A DNA stretch of 64,000 nt from Streptosporangiales bacterium (GCA_009379825.1 WHTA01000007.1:1-64000), one strand, 5' to 3'. Positions 34,203 to 44,243 are shown, counted from the stretch's first letter. Notes: a model not told the origin generated them from the letters alone. Made by a program: numbers and translations.

Positions 34203-34562
34203 ATGTTCAACCCGGTGAGTCTGGACGGTGCGGCTCTCGGCGACAGCTGGGTACTCGACATCGACGTGCGGCCCGGCGAGGTCGTCTTCGAACTCGACCT
34301 GGTGCTGCTGCCCGGCCACCCCGCCTACGAGCCGCCGGAGCCGGGCGAGGAGTACTGCTACCGGCGTGCGTCCCTGCGGTTCGGCGGCCTGCGTGAGGTC
34401 ACCTGGCGGCTCGGCGACTCCCCGCCGTGGGAGGACCCCGAGGACGAGCTCGACTACGGCAACATCGACACCCTGCGAACCGACGGCGAGGTCTACGAAC
34501 TCGACGGCGACTGGGGCGCCATGCGACTGGTAGCCGACCCACCACTGGTCGACCTGCAGTGA
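34203..34562 (+). CDS. Small acidic hypothetical protein after the Mo-hydroxylase operon
   Basis: 119 residues from ATG 34203, preceded by AGGTGAG at a good distance (GTG 34197 is an alternative). The sequence is strand-rich and acidic (PPWEDPEDELDYGNIDTL) with matched hydrophobic strands (VVFELDLVLLP, EVTWRLG), a small beta-sandwich by look. It is 38 bp after CoxG in the same direction, so it may be the last gene of that operon. No family recognised. Confidence 0.6.
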   Translation: MFNPVSLDGAALGDSWVLDIDVRPGEVVFELDLVLLPGHPAYEPPEPGEEYCYRRASLRFGGLREVTWRLGDSPPWEDPEDELDYGNIDTLRTDGEVYELDGDWGAMRLVADPPLVDLQ

Positions 34563-34578
34563 CGCGGCGCCGCGCCGG

Positions 34579-35589
34579 CTACCGCAGCTGCGTGCTCTCC
34601 CGTTGCACGAGCTGGAAGTCGACGAGTACCTCGCGGGAGTCCGTCCCCCGCTTTCCTGCGAGCCGCCGGACGAGCAGGTCGATCGCCGTGGTGGCTATGC
34701 GCTCCTTATCCGGTGAGATCGTGGTGAGCGTCGGGTTGGAGTACGTGCTTTCCTCGATGTCGTCGAAGCCGACGACTGCAACGTCGTCGGGGACGCGCAA
34801 GCCACGGCGGCGCAGCGTGTAGAGGGCGCCGAGAGCCACCAGGTCGTTGAAGCAGACGACGGCATCAGGCGGCTCCGGCAGGTCGAGCAGCTCGTCCATC
34901 GCCCGCACGCCCTCCATCCTGTGCAGTCGGCGAGTAGGTACCACCAGCTGGTCGTCGACCGGCAGGCCCGCGTCCTTCAGCGCGGACTGGTGACCCTCGA
35001 GGCGCAGCGCGCCCGTGCCGACGCGCCGCTCCACCTGGCTGCCGATGGCGGCGATGCGGGTGCGGCCCAGCCGCACGAGATGGCCGGTGGCGAGCCTGGC
35101 CGCAGCGATGTTGTCGAACGCGACGTGGTCGGTGGTCGCGGGGTGTTCCCGCTCACCGAGCAGCACCATGGGCGTCTCGCTCGATGCCGCCGCTATCTCC
35201 TCCGCGCCCAGGGCCAACGGGCTGAAGATCAGCCCGTCGATCACGTTGTCCCGCAGACCGCTGGCGATCTGCCGCTCCCGGTCGACCAACCCGTCCGTCT
35301 GGTCGATGAGGATGGTGAAGTCGTGCTCCTCCGCCGCCCTCGTGATGTGCCTGGCAAGCTCGCCGAAGTACGGCACGGCGAGGTCGGGCAACGCCAGGGC
35401 AATGACCTTCGTACGGCCGGTACGCAGCGACCTGGCCGACACGTTGGGCACGTAGTTGAGCTCGGTGATCGCGGCGAGCACCTTGGCGCGCATCTCCGGT
35501 GAGACGTGCTCGTACCCGTTGACGACGTTCGACACCGTCTTGGCCGACACGCCGGCCAGCTTGGCGACGTCGCTCATCCGCGGCCGCAT
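34579..35589 (-). CDS. LacI-family repressor of the sulfated-sugar operon
   Basis: 336 residues: N-terminal HTH MSDVAKLAGVSAKTVSNVVN at 5-24, hinge NVSARSLRTGRTKV, then a periplasmic-binding-protein-like core (FSPLALG, DAVVCFNDLVALGAL, DVAVVGFDD). It is last in the leftward operon, 61 bp after the GH51-like gene. Two palindromic, CG-centred sites at 44244 and 44401 in the operon's upstream region are likely targets. The effector would be a breakdown product of the operon's substrate. Confidence 0.85.
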   Translation of the reverse strand: MRPRMSDVAKLAGVSAKTVSNVVNGYEHVSPEMRAKVLAAITELNYVPNVSARSLRTGRTKVIALALPDLAVPYFGELARHITRAAEEHDFTILIDQTDGLVDRERQIASGLRDNVIDGLIFSPLALGAEEIAAASSETPMVLLGEREHPATTDHVAFDNIAAARLATGHLVRLGRTRIAAIGSQVERRVGTGALRLEGHQSALKDAGLPVDDQLVVPTRRLHRMEGVRAMDELLDLPEPPDAVVCFNDLVALGALYTLRRRGLRVPDDVAVVGFDDIEESTYSNPTLTTISPDKERIATTAIDLLVRRLAGKRGTDSREVLVDFQLVQRESTQLR

Positions 35590-35650
35590 CGTCGACCTCC
35601 CCTCCTGGCCGCAATGCTAGGCCGCCGCCGTCGATTCCCGGTGTGGGCGG

Positions 35651-37588
35651 TCACCGCGCGGGGTCCAGCCGCAGCAGCGTCACCGAGTGTGCGGGGAAGG
35701 TGTGGTCGAACGCGGTGCTGCCCACCTGTCGCTCGCTGCGTTCGATGCGGACGTCGTCCGGATGGTCGAGGTTGTTGAAGCTGGTGAAGTCCTCGCCGGC
35801 CACAGTGCTTGCGGTGACGGTGCCGGTGTGCGTGAAACCACCGGGCACCACGGTGACGTCCGCGGCCCGGGTCGACATCCGGTTCACGACGAGGACGTTC
35901 AGCTGCCCATCCCTGTCCACGGTCGTGGTGCCGACCAGGCCGTCGTACGAGCTGCCGAGATCGGTGGGGTCCGTACTCACCTGCGGGTTGCCGACCAGCT
36001 GGTGCGGCACGACCTTGCCACCGCCGGTCAGGAACGGCTGCAGCTGTTGCCGGACAACGGCTTCCGACGTGTACGCGAAACCCGGCGCGCCACCGAGCAC
36101 CGCGCGCAGACCCTGTGGCTCCTCCGCCACGAGGGTGTTGCCCTCTGCCCACGGCAGGCCGAGCTCGCTCCACCTCGCCCACTGCGACGCCATGTACAGG
36201 GCGTGCGACATCGCGGTGTTCCAGCTGGGGTAGGCGGAGGCGTCGTGCGGCCCGAAGAACAGGGCACCGAACTCCGTCGTGGTGATGTAGCTGCCCTTGC
36301 CTCCGTACCTGCGTACGTCCTTGCGGGCCTGCCGTACCAACTCGGTGGCGTTCGCCTCGCCGAGCATGTGCCAGTCATGACCCTGTTGTGCGGACTCCAG
36401 TGCGTCGCCGAAGTCCCGCCGGAAGTTCGTGTACGGGTGGATGACGAGGCCGTCGTAGGCATTGCGCTCGCCGCGGTCGGCCATCAGCTCGGGGAACGAC
36501 CTGTCGCCGAGCCCGCTCTGGCTGGTGATCGGCGCCCAGGTCGCGAGCACGTCGATGTCCGGGTCGACCTTCTTCATCGCCGCGGCGAAGTCGACGAACC
36601 CGGCGTGCGGGCCGGAGTCGTAGTCGGCGGTGACCTGTGCACCCTCGGGCGGTATCCGGCCGTGCGTGCCGTCGCCGAAGGCGACCCTGCCGGTGCGCGG
36701 GTCGAACGTGTAGACCTCGTCGTCGGGCCCGGCCCCTTCCAGGTCGTCGACGGCGCGCCACTTCTCGCCGTCGACGTAGACGGCCTGACTGTCCTCGACG
36801 ACCGGCGGGTAGTGCACCTGGAAGCTGGAGTCCGCAGAGCCGTTGCTGTACGACGCCGAGTCGCGGTGGTCGCATGCGGTGCCCACCGGCTGGTCGAGCT
36901 GTCGCTGGGTGCCGCCGAACGCGTACTGCTGCATGGCCTCGCTCGGCGACGAGCTCATCCAGTAGCGCTGTTCGGGACGGTCGTGCTCGTTGCCGACCTC
37001 CCAGTGCTCGACGCCGTACGGTTTGCGGTGACCGTTGGCCGCCCGTAGGTCGGCCCAGGCGACACCACCGCGCGGGTTCGTGCCCGCGGGCGCGTTCATG
37101 TACTCGACCCAGTCGGCTGCGTCCGCCGGCGTCTCGTTGGCGAACGGGACCATGATCGACGCTCGCGCACCGGTCTCACCGGTGAACGTCATGTGCTCGT
37201 CGGGTCCGTACCGGCTGTCGCGCGGCGTGCCGTTGCCGCCGTCGACCTGGCATTCGCGGTCGTCGAGCGGGCCTACGGCCCGCTTCCAGTCGAAGAGGTT
37301 GGCCTGCGTACCACCGGGATAGCGGATCGAGCTGACGCCCGCGCGCGCCGTCTTCTCGACGGCGTCGGGGACGCCGTGGCCGGCCTCCGGATCCCACAGC
37401 CCGAGCGAGTCGTCGTGCCACCGGTTGTTGTTCACGCCGCCGAGCAGTACCGACGCCGGGTGTTTGGCCCCGGTCGTGTCGATGCGTAGCACGGTGCCCT
37501 CGTCGGCAGCCGCTTGGACCGGAACCGTTGCCGTTGCTGCCAGTAGGGCAGTCACGGCAACGAAGGCGTACCGTCGTAGCCCGTTCAT
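35651..37588 (-). CDS. Secreted GH51-like glycoside hydrolase with inserted beta module
   Basis: 645 residues with a signal peptide ending near residue 27 (VPVQAAADE). The TIM-barrel part shows IRYPGGTQANLFDW, HWEVGNEHD (Glu201, acid/base) and TTTEFGALF (Glu439, nucleophile), as in alpha-L-arabinofuranosidases of the GH51/GH-A type; a beta-sandwich ends with HSVTLLRLD. Between the two glutamates, at about 265-325, there is an extra segment with FGDGTHGRIPPEGA like that seen in phage baseplate proteins. It overlaps GH2 by 4 bp. Exact linkage cut is not known. Confidence 0.8.
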   Translation of the reverse strand: MNGLRRYAFVAVTALLAATATVPVQAAADEGTVLRIDTTGAKHPASVLLGGVNNNRWHDDSLGLWDPEAGHGVPDAVEKTARAGVSSIRYPGGTQANLFDWKRAVGPLDDRECQVDGGNGTPRDSRYGPDEHMTFTGETGARASIMVPFANETPADAADWVEYMNAPAGTNPRGGVAWADLRAANGHRKPYGVEHWEVGNEHDRPEQRYWMSSSPSEAMQQYAFGGTQRQLDQPVGTACDHRDSASYSNGSADSSFQVHYPPVVEDSQAVYVDGEKWRAVDDLEGAGPDDEVYTFDPRTGRVAFGDGTHGRIPPEGAQVTADYDSGPHAGFVDFAAAMKKVDPDIDVLATWAPITSQSGLGDRSFPELMADRGERNAYDGLVIHPYTNFRRDFGDALESAQQGHDWHMLGEANATELVRQARKDVRRYGGKGSYITTTEFGALFFGPHDASAYPSWNTAMSHALYMASQWARWSELGLPWAEGNTLVAEEPQGLRAVLGGAPGFAYTSEAVVRQQLQPFLTGGGKVVPHQLVGNPQVSTDPTDLGSSYDGLVGTTTVDRDGQLNVLVVNRMSTRAADVTVVPGGFTHTGTVTASTVAGEDFTSFNNLDHPDDVRIERSERQVGSTAFDHTFPAHSVTLLRLDPAR

Positions 37589-39462
37589 GAGTCTCCTCCG
37601 GCACCGGTGTCCGAGTCACTGATCCGCCGAGCGGCGGTCCTGCTCGCGTCGATCTCCTCCGCTGGCACAGCGGCAGCGGGACGGCCGATGATGGCGCGAA
37701 GGCGCTCGATGGGCAGCTTCGGTTCGCGGTCCTCGGTGAGCAGCCCGTTGCGTTCCTGCTCGGTGTCGGTCAGCTGCGTGTAGCAGAAGCCGGCTATCTC
37801 GGCGCTGTCGAGCACGGCGTCGACGAGGTCCGCGAGCTGGCTCTCGTACTCCTCGACGGAGCTGACGGTCCCGTAGCCGAACCAGTGCTCGCCGGGCTCT
37901 GGTGCGTAGCTGAGCCCACCGAACTCGGAGAGGATGACCGGCTGGCCGCGGTACTCCGGCTCGCCGAGCAGCACCCTGCGCCGGGTGGGGCGACGTTCCC
38001 GCAGCGTCCTGGTGAGGGCCGCCTCGCTGCCGTACCGTTCCCGCAGCGCGTCTCCACGTACGGCGTAGTCGTGGACCGACCAGATGTCGCTCTCCGTGTG
38101 CTCCCAACCGTCGTTCGAGATGACCGGCCGGGTGGGGTCGATGGCCTTGGTGAGCTGGTAGAGCGCCGTCGCGTAGTGCCGTTGGGCCGGTACCTCAGCG
38201 AGATGGCGCACTCCCCAGCTCTCGTTGAACGGCACCCAGGTGACGACGCACGGGTGACTGCGGTCGCGACGTACGACGTCGAGCCACTCGCGCACGAGCC
38301 GGTCCACGGTCGCCGGCTCGAACTCGAAGGCGCTCGGCATCTCCTCCCACACCAGCAGCCCGATGCGGTCGCACCAGTAGAGGAAGCGGGGATCCTCGAT
38401 CTTCTGGTGGATGCGCATGCCGTTGAAGCCGAGCTGCTTCACCAGCTCCACCTCCCTGCGCAGCGCGTCCGCGCTCGGTGCCGCGAGGTGCGACTGTGGC
38501 CAGTAACCCTGCTCGAGCACCAGCCGCGGGTACGCCTGCTGGCCGTTGAGGAGGAAGCGTCCGTCTCCGATGCCCACCGTGCGCAGACCGACGTACGACG
38601 CGACGTCGTCGATCACGTCGTCGGCGTCCAGGAGCGTGACGGACGCGTCGAGCAGCGTCGGGTGGTCGGGGGACCACAGCAACTTCGCCAGGTCCTCGGC
38701 GTTGCGCGCGGCGGCGATCGCCACGTCGCCGCGGTGGTATGCGCCGGTCACCAGCTCGGTGTGCTCGGCGAGCAGCCCTTCGCCCAGCCGCAGCCGGATG
38801 CGCAGCCGCAGCGGCCGACTCGGGTGCTCGGACAACCGCACCTCCACCCCGACCCTTGCGTTGGCGGGGTCCGGCGTCCAGTGCAGCTCGTCGACATGGA
38901 TCGCCGGCACGTCCTCCAGCCAGACCGGCTGCCAGATGCCGGTCGTCCTGCGGTACCAGATGCCGTGCGGCTCGGCCGCCCAGGTCTGCTTGCCACGCGG
39001 CTGGGTGACGTCGTCCGGCCGGTCCTCCACGCAGACCACGACCGTCTGGTCGCCGGTGTCGACGAGGGCCTGGGTCACGTCGAACCTGAACGGTGTGTGC
39101 CCACCTTCGTGGCTGCCGACGTACTGGCCGTTGACCCAGACCCGTGCGCGGTAGTCGACGGCGCCGAAGTGCAGCAGCGTCCGGTGGTCCGCGGCCGGTC
39201 GTGGCGTGGTGAAGCTGCGGCGGTACCAGACGACGGCGGGCGTGTCCGGCTCGTGCACACCGGACAGCTTCGACTCCGGTGGGTAGGGCACGGTGATGGT
39301 CCGGTCGAACGGTTCGGCCTCGGCGAACCAGCGCTCGGTGAGCCCGACGTCGTTCCTGTCGAAAGCGAACTGCCACTCACCGCAGATGTCCAGCCAGTCC
39401 GTACGGACCAGCTGTGGTCGCGGATGGGTATTCGTCTCGGTCACCTCGGGCTCCCTCTCCAT
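37585..39462 (-). CDS. GH2-family beta-glycosidase
   Basis: 625 residues from ATG 39462, which overlaps the sulfatase stop (TGATG); an upstream in-frame ATG lies inside the sulfatase gene. Sugar-binding domain 20-185, immunoglobulin-like middle, TIM barrel from about 300. Acid/base Glu414 in FNESWG and nucleophile Glu513 in LSEFGG are both present. No signal peptide, so it acts on imported oligosaccharides. Likely a beta-galactosidase, glucuronidase or mannosidase; the sulfatase next door suggests a desulfated oligosaccharide as substrate. Confidence 0.9.
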   Translation of the reverse strand: MEREPEVTETNTHPRPQLVRTDWLDICGEWQFAFDRNDVGLTERWFAEAEPFDRTITVPYPPESKLSGVHEPDTPAVVWYRRSFTTPRPAADHRTLLHFGAVDYRARVWVNGQYVGSHEGGHTPFRFDVTQALVDTGDQTVVVCVEDRPDDVTQPRGKQTWAAEPHGIWYRRTTGIWQPVWLEDVPAIHVDELHWTPDPANARVGVEVRLSEHPSRPLRLRIRLRLGEGLLAEHTELVTGAYHRGDVAIAAARNAEDLAKLLWSPDHPTLLDASVTLLDADDVIDDVASYVGLRTVGIGDGRFLLNGQQAYPRLVLEQGYWPQSHLAAPSADALRREVELVKQLGFNGMRIHQKIEDPRFLYWCDRIGLLVWEEMPSAFEFEPATVDRLVREWLDVVRRDRSHPCVVTWVPFNESWGVRHLAEVPAQRHYATALYQLTKAIDPTRPVISNDGWEHTESDIWSVHDYAVRGDALRERYGSEAALTRTLRERRPTRRRVLLGEPEYRGQPVILSEFGGLSYAPEPGEHWFGYGTVSSVEEYESQLADLVDAVLDSAEIAGFCYTQLTDTEQERNGLLTEDREPKLPIERLRAIIGRPAAAVPAEEIDASRTAARRISDSDTGAGGDS

Positions 39463-40892
39463 CACCAGTCGGACAATCGGCCGCGGTGGCGGTCCTCGGT
39501 GCCGACGAGGACGTCCAGCAGCTGCTCGTGCAACACCGTGCGCACTTCCCTGCAGGTGTCGTCGTCCCACCTGTTGACGAGCTCGGCCGGGTCGGCGACC
39601 AGGTCGTAGAGCTCGCCGGTGCGCTCCCGTGCGGTGGCAGGTTCACCGTGGTGCACGACGAGCTTCCACCGGTCGTGACGCAGCATGGTGACGTGCACCG
39701 GCGGGTCGTAGGCGTGACCGCTGTTCCGGTACTCGCACAGCGCCCAGTCGCGCCATGTCATGTCGTCGCCGCGGGCCAACGGGAGCAGGCTCCGCCCCTG
39801 ATCGCCGGTCAGCGGCGCGACGCCGGCGGCGTCCAGCAGCGTCGACGGCAGGTCGACCCACTGCACCAGCTCGGCGCGGCGCTCGCCACGAGGAAGCTTG
39901 CCCGGCCAGCTGAGGACGAGCGGTACGCGCACCGCGCACTCGTACATCATCGGTCCCTTGAGCATCAGCTGGTGGTCGCCGAGCATCTCGCCGTGGTCAC
40001 TGGTGAACACCACGAGCGTGTCGTCGGCGAGCCCTTCCTTCTCCAGCGCGCCGAGGATCCGCCCGACCTCGTCGTCGATCAGCGTGACCATGCCGTAGTA
40101 GGCCGCTCGTGCGTACCTCAGCTCCTCGGCGGTGTACTCGGTATAGCCCTTGGCGTGACCGCCGTACGACTTCTCCGAGGCTGCACGCAGGATCGCCGGC
40201 TTGCCGGTGAGCTCACCGTCTTCGGTGTTCACCGGTGGCAGCGGGGCGTGCAGGTACCTGTCGACGTACTCCTTGGGTGCCTCGAAGTCGTGGTGCGGGT
40301 CGAAGAAGTTGGTCACGAAGCAGAACGGCTTGCTCGTGTCGCGCGCTGACCGCAGGAAGTCGATGGTCTCGTCGGCGATCCACCTGCTGTAGTGGGCTTC
40401 CGTGGGCATCGCGTCGAACGTGACGGACGAGTCGGGGTCGCTTGCTTCCGCGTAGAGGTCGGGTCGCCGTGACTTGAGCCAGCGGTGGTACTGGTTCTCC
40501 GACGAGCCCGGGTACGGGTCGTGTGCCCACCGGTAGACCCGGAACCCGTCGTCCAGCCGCGGCTCCATCCGGCCGCGCTGGCAGGCACCGAGGTGGAACT
40601 TGCCGACCAGCCCGCAGTCGTAGCCGGCGTCGGCGAGCTTCCTGGTGAACAGCTCGTGGTGTGGTTCGATGTCCACACCGTTCGCCCAGAGGCCGTGCGA
40701 ATGGACGTACTTGCCGGTCATCAGGCTCGCCCGCGACGGCGCGCAGACCGGGCTCTGGACGTAGCAGTTCTCGAAGAGCACACCGCCGGCCGCGAGCCGG
40801 TCGATGTTGGGCGTGGCGATGTGCGGGTTGCCGTAGCAGCCGAGCGCGTCGAAGCGTTGCTGGTCGGTGCAGATGAGCAGGATGTTCGTCAT
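39462..40892 (-). CDS. Sulfatase (formylglycine type)
   Basis: 476 residues. The N-terminal ICTDQQRFDALG strand binds metal, and CAPSRASLMTG (Cys50 to be converted to formylglycine) is the type I signature; TSDHGEMLGDH supplies further metal ligands. No secretion signal, so it is cytoplasmic and cleaves sulfate from an imported sugar. The activating formylglycine-generating enzyme is not in the window. Overlaps the MalG-like permease by 4 bp and the GH2 gene by 1 bp. Confidence 0.9.
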   Translation of the reverse strand: MTNILLICTDQQRFDALGCYGNPHIATPNIDRLAAGGVLFENCYVQSPVCAPSRASLMTGKYVHSHGLWANGVDIEPHHELFTRKLADAGYDCGLVGKFHLGACQRGRMEPRLDDGFRVYRWAHDPYPGSSENQYHRWLKSRRPDLYAEASDPDSSVTFDAMPTEAHYSRWIADETIDFLRSARDTSKPFCFVTNFFDPHHDFEAPKEYVDRYLHAPLPPVNTEDGELTGKPAILRAASEKSYGGHAKGYTEYTAEELRYARAAYYGMVTLIDDEVGRILGALEKEGLADDTLVVFTSDHGEMLGDHQLMLKGPMMYECAVRVPLVLSWPGKLPRGERRAELVQWVDLPSTLLDAAGVAPLTGDQGRSLLPLARGDDMTWRDWALCEYRNSGHAYDPPVHVTMLRHDRWKLVVHHGEPATARERTGELYDLVADPAELVNRWDDDTCREVRTVLHEQLLDVLVGTEDRHRGRLSDW

Positions 40893-41725
40893 GACTTGAT
40901 GGCTCCGGCAATCCCGTCGAAGAAGTAGCGCTGCAGGAAGAGGAAGAGCAGGACGATGGGTACCAGCGAGATGGTTGCGGCGGCGGCCATCCCCGGCCAG
41001 TCCACGGAGCTCTCGCCGACGAACGCCTGCATGCCGACGCTCAGGGTACGTAGCTCCGGCCGGCTGAACGTGAACACCAGTGGCACGAGGAAGGCGTTCC
41101 AGCTCGCGAGGAACGTGAGTACGGTGACCGTTGCCGTGACCGGCCCGGCGAGCGGCAACATCACCCGGACGAAGACCGTGATGAACCCGGCGCCGTCAAT
41201 GATGGCGGCTTCCTCGAGCTCGCGTGGGATGTTGCGGAAGTAGCCGGCGTACAGCAGCACAGCCGCGACGTGTCCGCCGCCGCTGAGCGCGATGATCATG
41301 CCGCCCAACGAGTTCAGCATTCCGAGCCTGTTGGTCAGCTCGACGACCGGGATGATGGTGAACCCGGCGGGCACGAACAGGGTGCCGACGAGCACGACGA
41401 CGACCAGCTTCTTGCCGAGGAAGCTGTACCTGGCGATCACGTAACCGGTCATGGCGCACCGGATCACGACGATGACGACCGTCGCGAGCGTCACGACGAT
41501 TGTGTTGAACAGGTACGTGCCGAAGTTGGCGTCCGTCCAGGCCCGTTGGTAGTTCTCCCACTGCAGTGTCTTCGGGATCAGGCTGAGGCCGGAGCTGAAC
41601 ACCTCGAGTGGATCCTTCAACGAGGCGGCGAGCACCCACGCGAACGGATACACCCAGAACAGGCAGACGACGGTGAGGCCGGCGGTCGCGATCCACAGCG
41701 GTAGTCGTAAGCGGAGCTTGCTCAT
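40889..41725 (-). CDS. Sugar ABC transporter permease (MalG type)
   Basis: 278 residues, six membrane helices. The EAA loop, [20 protein letters not shown], sits near residue 180 and contacts the ATPase. The final [10 protein letters not shown] matches MalG-type C-termini. It pairs with the MalF-type permease (4-bp overlap). No ATPase gene is encoded in the operon; as in many actinobacteria a shared MsiK-like ATPase elsewhere may serve it. Confidence 0.9.
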   Translation of the reverse strand: MSKLRLRLPLWIATAGLTVVCLFWVYPFAWVLAASLKDPLEVFSSGLSLIPKTLQWENYQRAWTDANFGTYLFNTIVVTLATVVIVVIRCAMTGYVIARYSFLGKKLVVVVLVGTLFVPAGFTIIPVVELTNRLGMLNSLGGMIIALSGGGHVAAVLLYAGYFRNIPRELEEAAIIDGAGFITVFVRVMLPLAGPVTATVTVLTFLASWNAFLVPLVFTFSRPELRTLSVGMQAFVGESSVDWPGMAAAATISLVPIVLLFLFLQRYFFDGIAGAIKS

Positions 41726-42690
41726 CTCTGCTCACCCACCGAGCTGCGTGCCGCGCGGATGCCGAGGTACTGCACGACCGCGACGACGAGCATGACGAGC
41801 CCGAAGACGACGGCGGCGGCCGACGCGAAGCCCAACCGCGGAACGCTCGCCGTGAACGCCCACCGGTAGATGTAGATCTCGATGACCTCGGTGGCGTACA
41901 TCGGCCCGCCATTCGTCATGGTGAGCATCAGGTCGAAGATCTGCAGGTTCTGCTCCACCGTCAGCAACGTGATGATGACGAGGAACGGTGTCAGCATCGG
42001 CAGGCTCACATGCCGGAAGACCTGCCAGCCGTTGGCGCCGTCGACGCGTGCTGCCTCGTGCAGCTCACGCGGGATGGTCTGTAGTGCGGCCAGCCAGTAG
42101 ATCATCGTCACGCCGAGCCACTTCCACGTGTGGACACCCATCACCGTCCACAGCGCGGTGCTCGATGAGCCGAGGAAGTCGATGCCCTGGCTGGCGATGT
42201 CCGCCTTCATGAGAGCCAGGTTCACCGGCCCGCTCGCCGGGTCGAAGATGAACTGCATCACCACGCCCACGATGGCCGTAGTGGTGACGACGGGGAGGAA
42301 GAACGCGGTGCGGAACAGCCGTACGAACGGCAGCCGCGGGTGGTTCAGCACGACGGCGATGAGTAGCGACGCCCCGACCCGCAGCGGAACGGTGATCACC
42401 ATGAACAACCCGGTGATCTTCAGCGTGTTCCAGAACAGTGGGTCGGCGAAGACCTCGCGGTAGTTCGCGATCCCGACGAACTTCTTGTCCGCGTCGAACC
42501 CGTTCCAGTCCAGCAGTGAGTACCAGTAGCTCGCGAGGATCGGCCACAGCGTGTAGAGGCCGTACAGCACCGCCGTGGGCAGCAGGAAGAAGTACAGCCA
42601 CCGGTCACCCCATAGCCGCCGGCCGAGCCGTTGCCGGCCGTGTGTCGACGGTGCCCGGGTCTCGCCGGTGCGTTGCAGCGTCGCGGTCAT
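41722..42690 (-). CDS. Sugar ABC transporter permease (MalF type)
   Basis: 322 residues, six membrane helices after a basic N-terminus (about 1-28). The EAA loop is [20 protein letters not shown] near residue 210. Forms the channel with the MalG-type partner. Starts 21 bp after the binding-protein gene stop. Confidence 0.9.
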   Translation of the reverse strand: MTATLQRTGETRAPSTHGRQRLGRRLWGDRWLYFFLLPTAVLYGLYTLWPILASYWYSLLDWNGFDADKKFVGIANYREVFADPLFWNTLKITGLFMVITVPLRVGASLLIAVVLNHPRLPFVRLFRTAFFLPVVTTTAIVGVVMQFIFDPASGPVNLALMKADIASQGIDFLGSSSTALWTVMGVHTWKWLGVTMIYWLAALQTIPRELHEAARVDGANGWQVFRHVSLPMLTPFLVIITLLTVEQNLQIFDLMLTMTNGGPMYATEVIEIYIYRWAFTASVPRLGFASAAAVVFGLVMLVVAVVQYLGIRAARSSVGEQR

Positions 42691-42711
42691 GTGACCTGCC
42701 TGATCACCAGG

Positions 42712-44181
42712 TCACGATCCTGGCTTGGTGACGTAATCGCTACCGCGCTTCCAGTCGGCGAACCTCCAGTCGTCCACGCCGACGCCGCTGCCGACGGACT
42801 TGATCGTCTTGTCGCGTTCTGCGGTGAGCTTGTCGGAGAGCTTCTTCAAGGCGCCTTGCCAGTCGGCGAGCTCACCGGTGACCGCTCCCTGGACGATCTC
42901 GCCGAGCGTCGGCTGGACCGGGTTCATCGCGCTGGCGACCTCGATGGTCTTGGGGTTGCGCACCGAGAGGCTGGGGCCGTTGAAGACCTGCTCGTTGAAC
43001 AGCTCGACCGACCGTTCGTACGTCGGGTGCACGTCGGCGTCCGCCAACACCTTCGAGTTGAGTGGCGGTTGGTCCATCGCCTCCGCCAGCCCGCGCTGGC
43101 CGTCGTCCTCGATGAACTTGGCGATCAACGCGCTGGCGGCGTCCACGTGCTTGCTCTTGCCGGAGATCCAGAAGGAGAGCGCCGCGTTCGCGGGCACCCC
43201 GCAGAGCGCGACCTGCTGCCTGTCGTCGGGCACCGGGATCGAGCCGACCCCGACCTTGCCGGCGAACTGCTTGAACTCCGCGTTGAGCACGCCGATGTTG
43301 TACGAGCCGTCAAAGAACGTGCCGGCGATGCCGGTCGCCCAGCGCGCACGGGCCGTGCGTGCATCCAGTGAGGTGGACGCGGGGAACAGCACCTTGTCGC
43401 GTTTCATGGCGATCCAGAACTCGATGGCGTCCACGAACGGTTGCGTGTGGTACGCGTACTCGCCGGTGCGCAGGTCGATGCCGCCGTCCGGCGGGACGCC
43501 GCCGCTGATGGGTGCGCCCGCTGCGGCGGCCATCTGTAGGATCTGCATCTCCAGGCGTAGCACCATCTTCAGCGGTGCGATCCATCCGGAGATGCCGTCC
43601 CCGCCAGCCTTCTGTATCGCCCTGGCACCCGCCCGGATGTCGTCGTACGTGGTCGGCGGGTCATCGGGGTCGAGGTCGGCCTTCGCGTAGAGGTCCTTGT
43701 TGAACCAGTTCAAGGTGTCGTGCGAGCGGAAGCTGAAGATCGGCATCGCGTAGAGCTTGCCGTCGAAGACGTTCTTCCCCTCCACCCGCGAGCTGTCGGG
43801 TAGCAACTTCTCGTGTTCCCCGTCGAGCTCGATCGGGGAGAACCAGCCCTGCTTCTCGAGCCTGGCTGGTGGCAGCTCCACCCCGACGAGCGTGAACACG
43901 TCGGGCAACTGCTTGCTCTGCCAGGCGAGCTGCAGTGCCTTGCCCTGGTTCTCCGGGTTCTGCACCTCGTACTCCACCGGCATGCCGCCGTCTTCCTTGG
44001 CGAATGCGGCGAACAGCTTCTTCTCGAACGAGGAGATCGGTTGGAACTGGTCCCACCAGCGGAGGGTGCCGGCCTGTTCGCGCGCCTCCTGGCTGGGCGC
44101 CGTGTTACAGCCGCCGAGCAGCACGCCCCCGGTAACGAGCCCCGTCAGTTGCAGGAATCCACGCCGGTCCACAGTGCTCAT
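42712..44181 (-). CDS. Sugar ABC transporter solute-binding lipoprotein
   Basis: 489 residues. The N-terminus has paired arginines (DRRGFLQLTG) and the lipobox LLGGC with Cys25, so it is probably Tat-exported and lipid-anchored. The mature protein has the extracellular sugar-binding fold (LPDVFTLVGVE, GKLYAMPIFS, SKHVDAASALIAKFIEDD). First gene of the leftward operon with two permeases, sulfatase, GH2, GH51-like hydrolase and LacI. It probably captures a sulfated oligosaccharide; this is inferred from neighbours. Confidence 0.9.
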   Translation of the reverse strand: MSTVDRRGFLQLTGLVTGGVLLGGCNTAPSQEAREQAGTLRWWDQFQPISSFEKKLFAAFAKEDGGMPVEYEVQNPENQGKALQLAWQSKQLPDVFTLVGVELPPARLEKQGWFSPIELDGEHEKLLPDSSRVEGKNVFDGKLYAMPIFSFRSHDTLNWFNKDLYAKADLDPDDPPTTYDDIRAGARAIQKAGGDGISGWIAPLKMVLRLEMQILQMAAAAGAPISGGVPPDGGIDLRTGEYAYHTQPFVDAIEFWIAMKRDKVLFPASTSLDARTARARWATGIAGTFFDGSYNIGVLNAEFKQFAGKVGVGSIPVPDDRQQVALCGVPANAALSFWISGKSKHVDAASALIAKFIEDDGQRGLAEAMDQPPLNSKVLADADVHPTYERSVELFNEQVFNGPSLSVRNPKTIEVASAMNPVQPTLGEIVQGAVTGELADWQGALKKLSDKLTAERDKTIKSVGSGVGVDDWRFADWKRGSDYVTKPGS

Positions 44182-44243
44182 AGGTCCTCCTTGACCTACT
44201 CGGCTGCCATCTAGCCGACAAGTGGGAGCAGTTGTAGCCCAGA

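Noticed and set aside
34564-34573. GCGGCGCCGC palindrome between two convergent genes as terminator
   Set aside because: It has no loop and no T-tract; such GC palindromes are common in this DNA.
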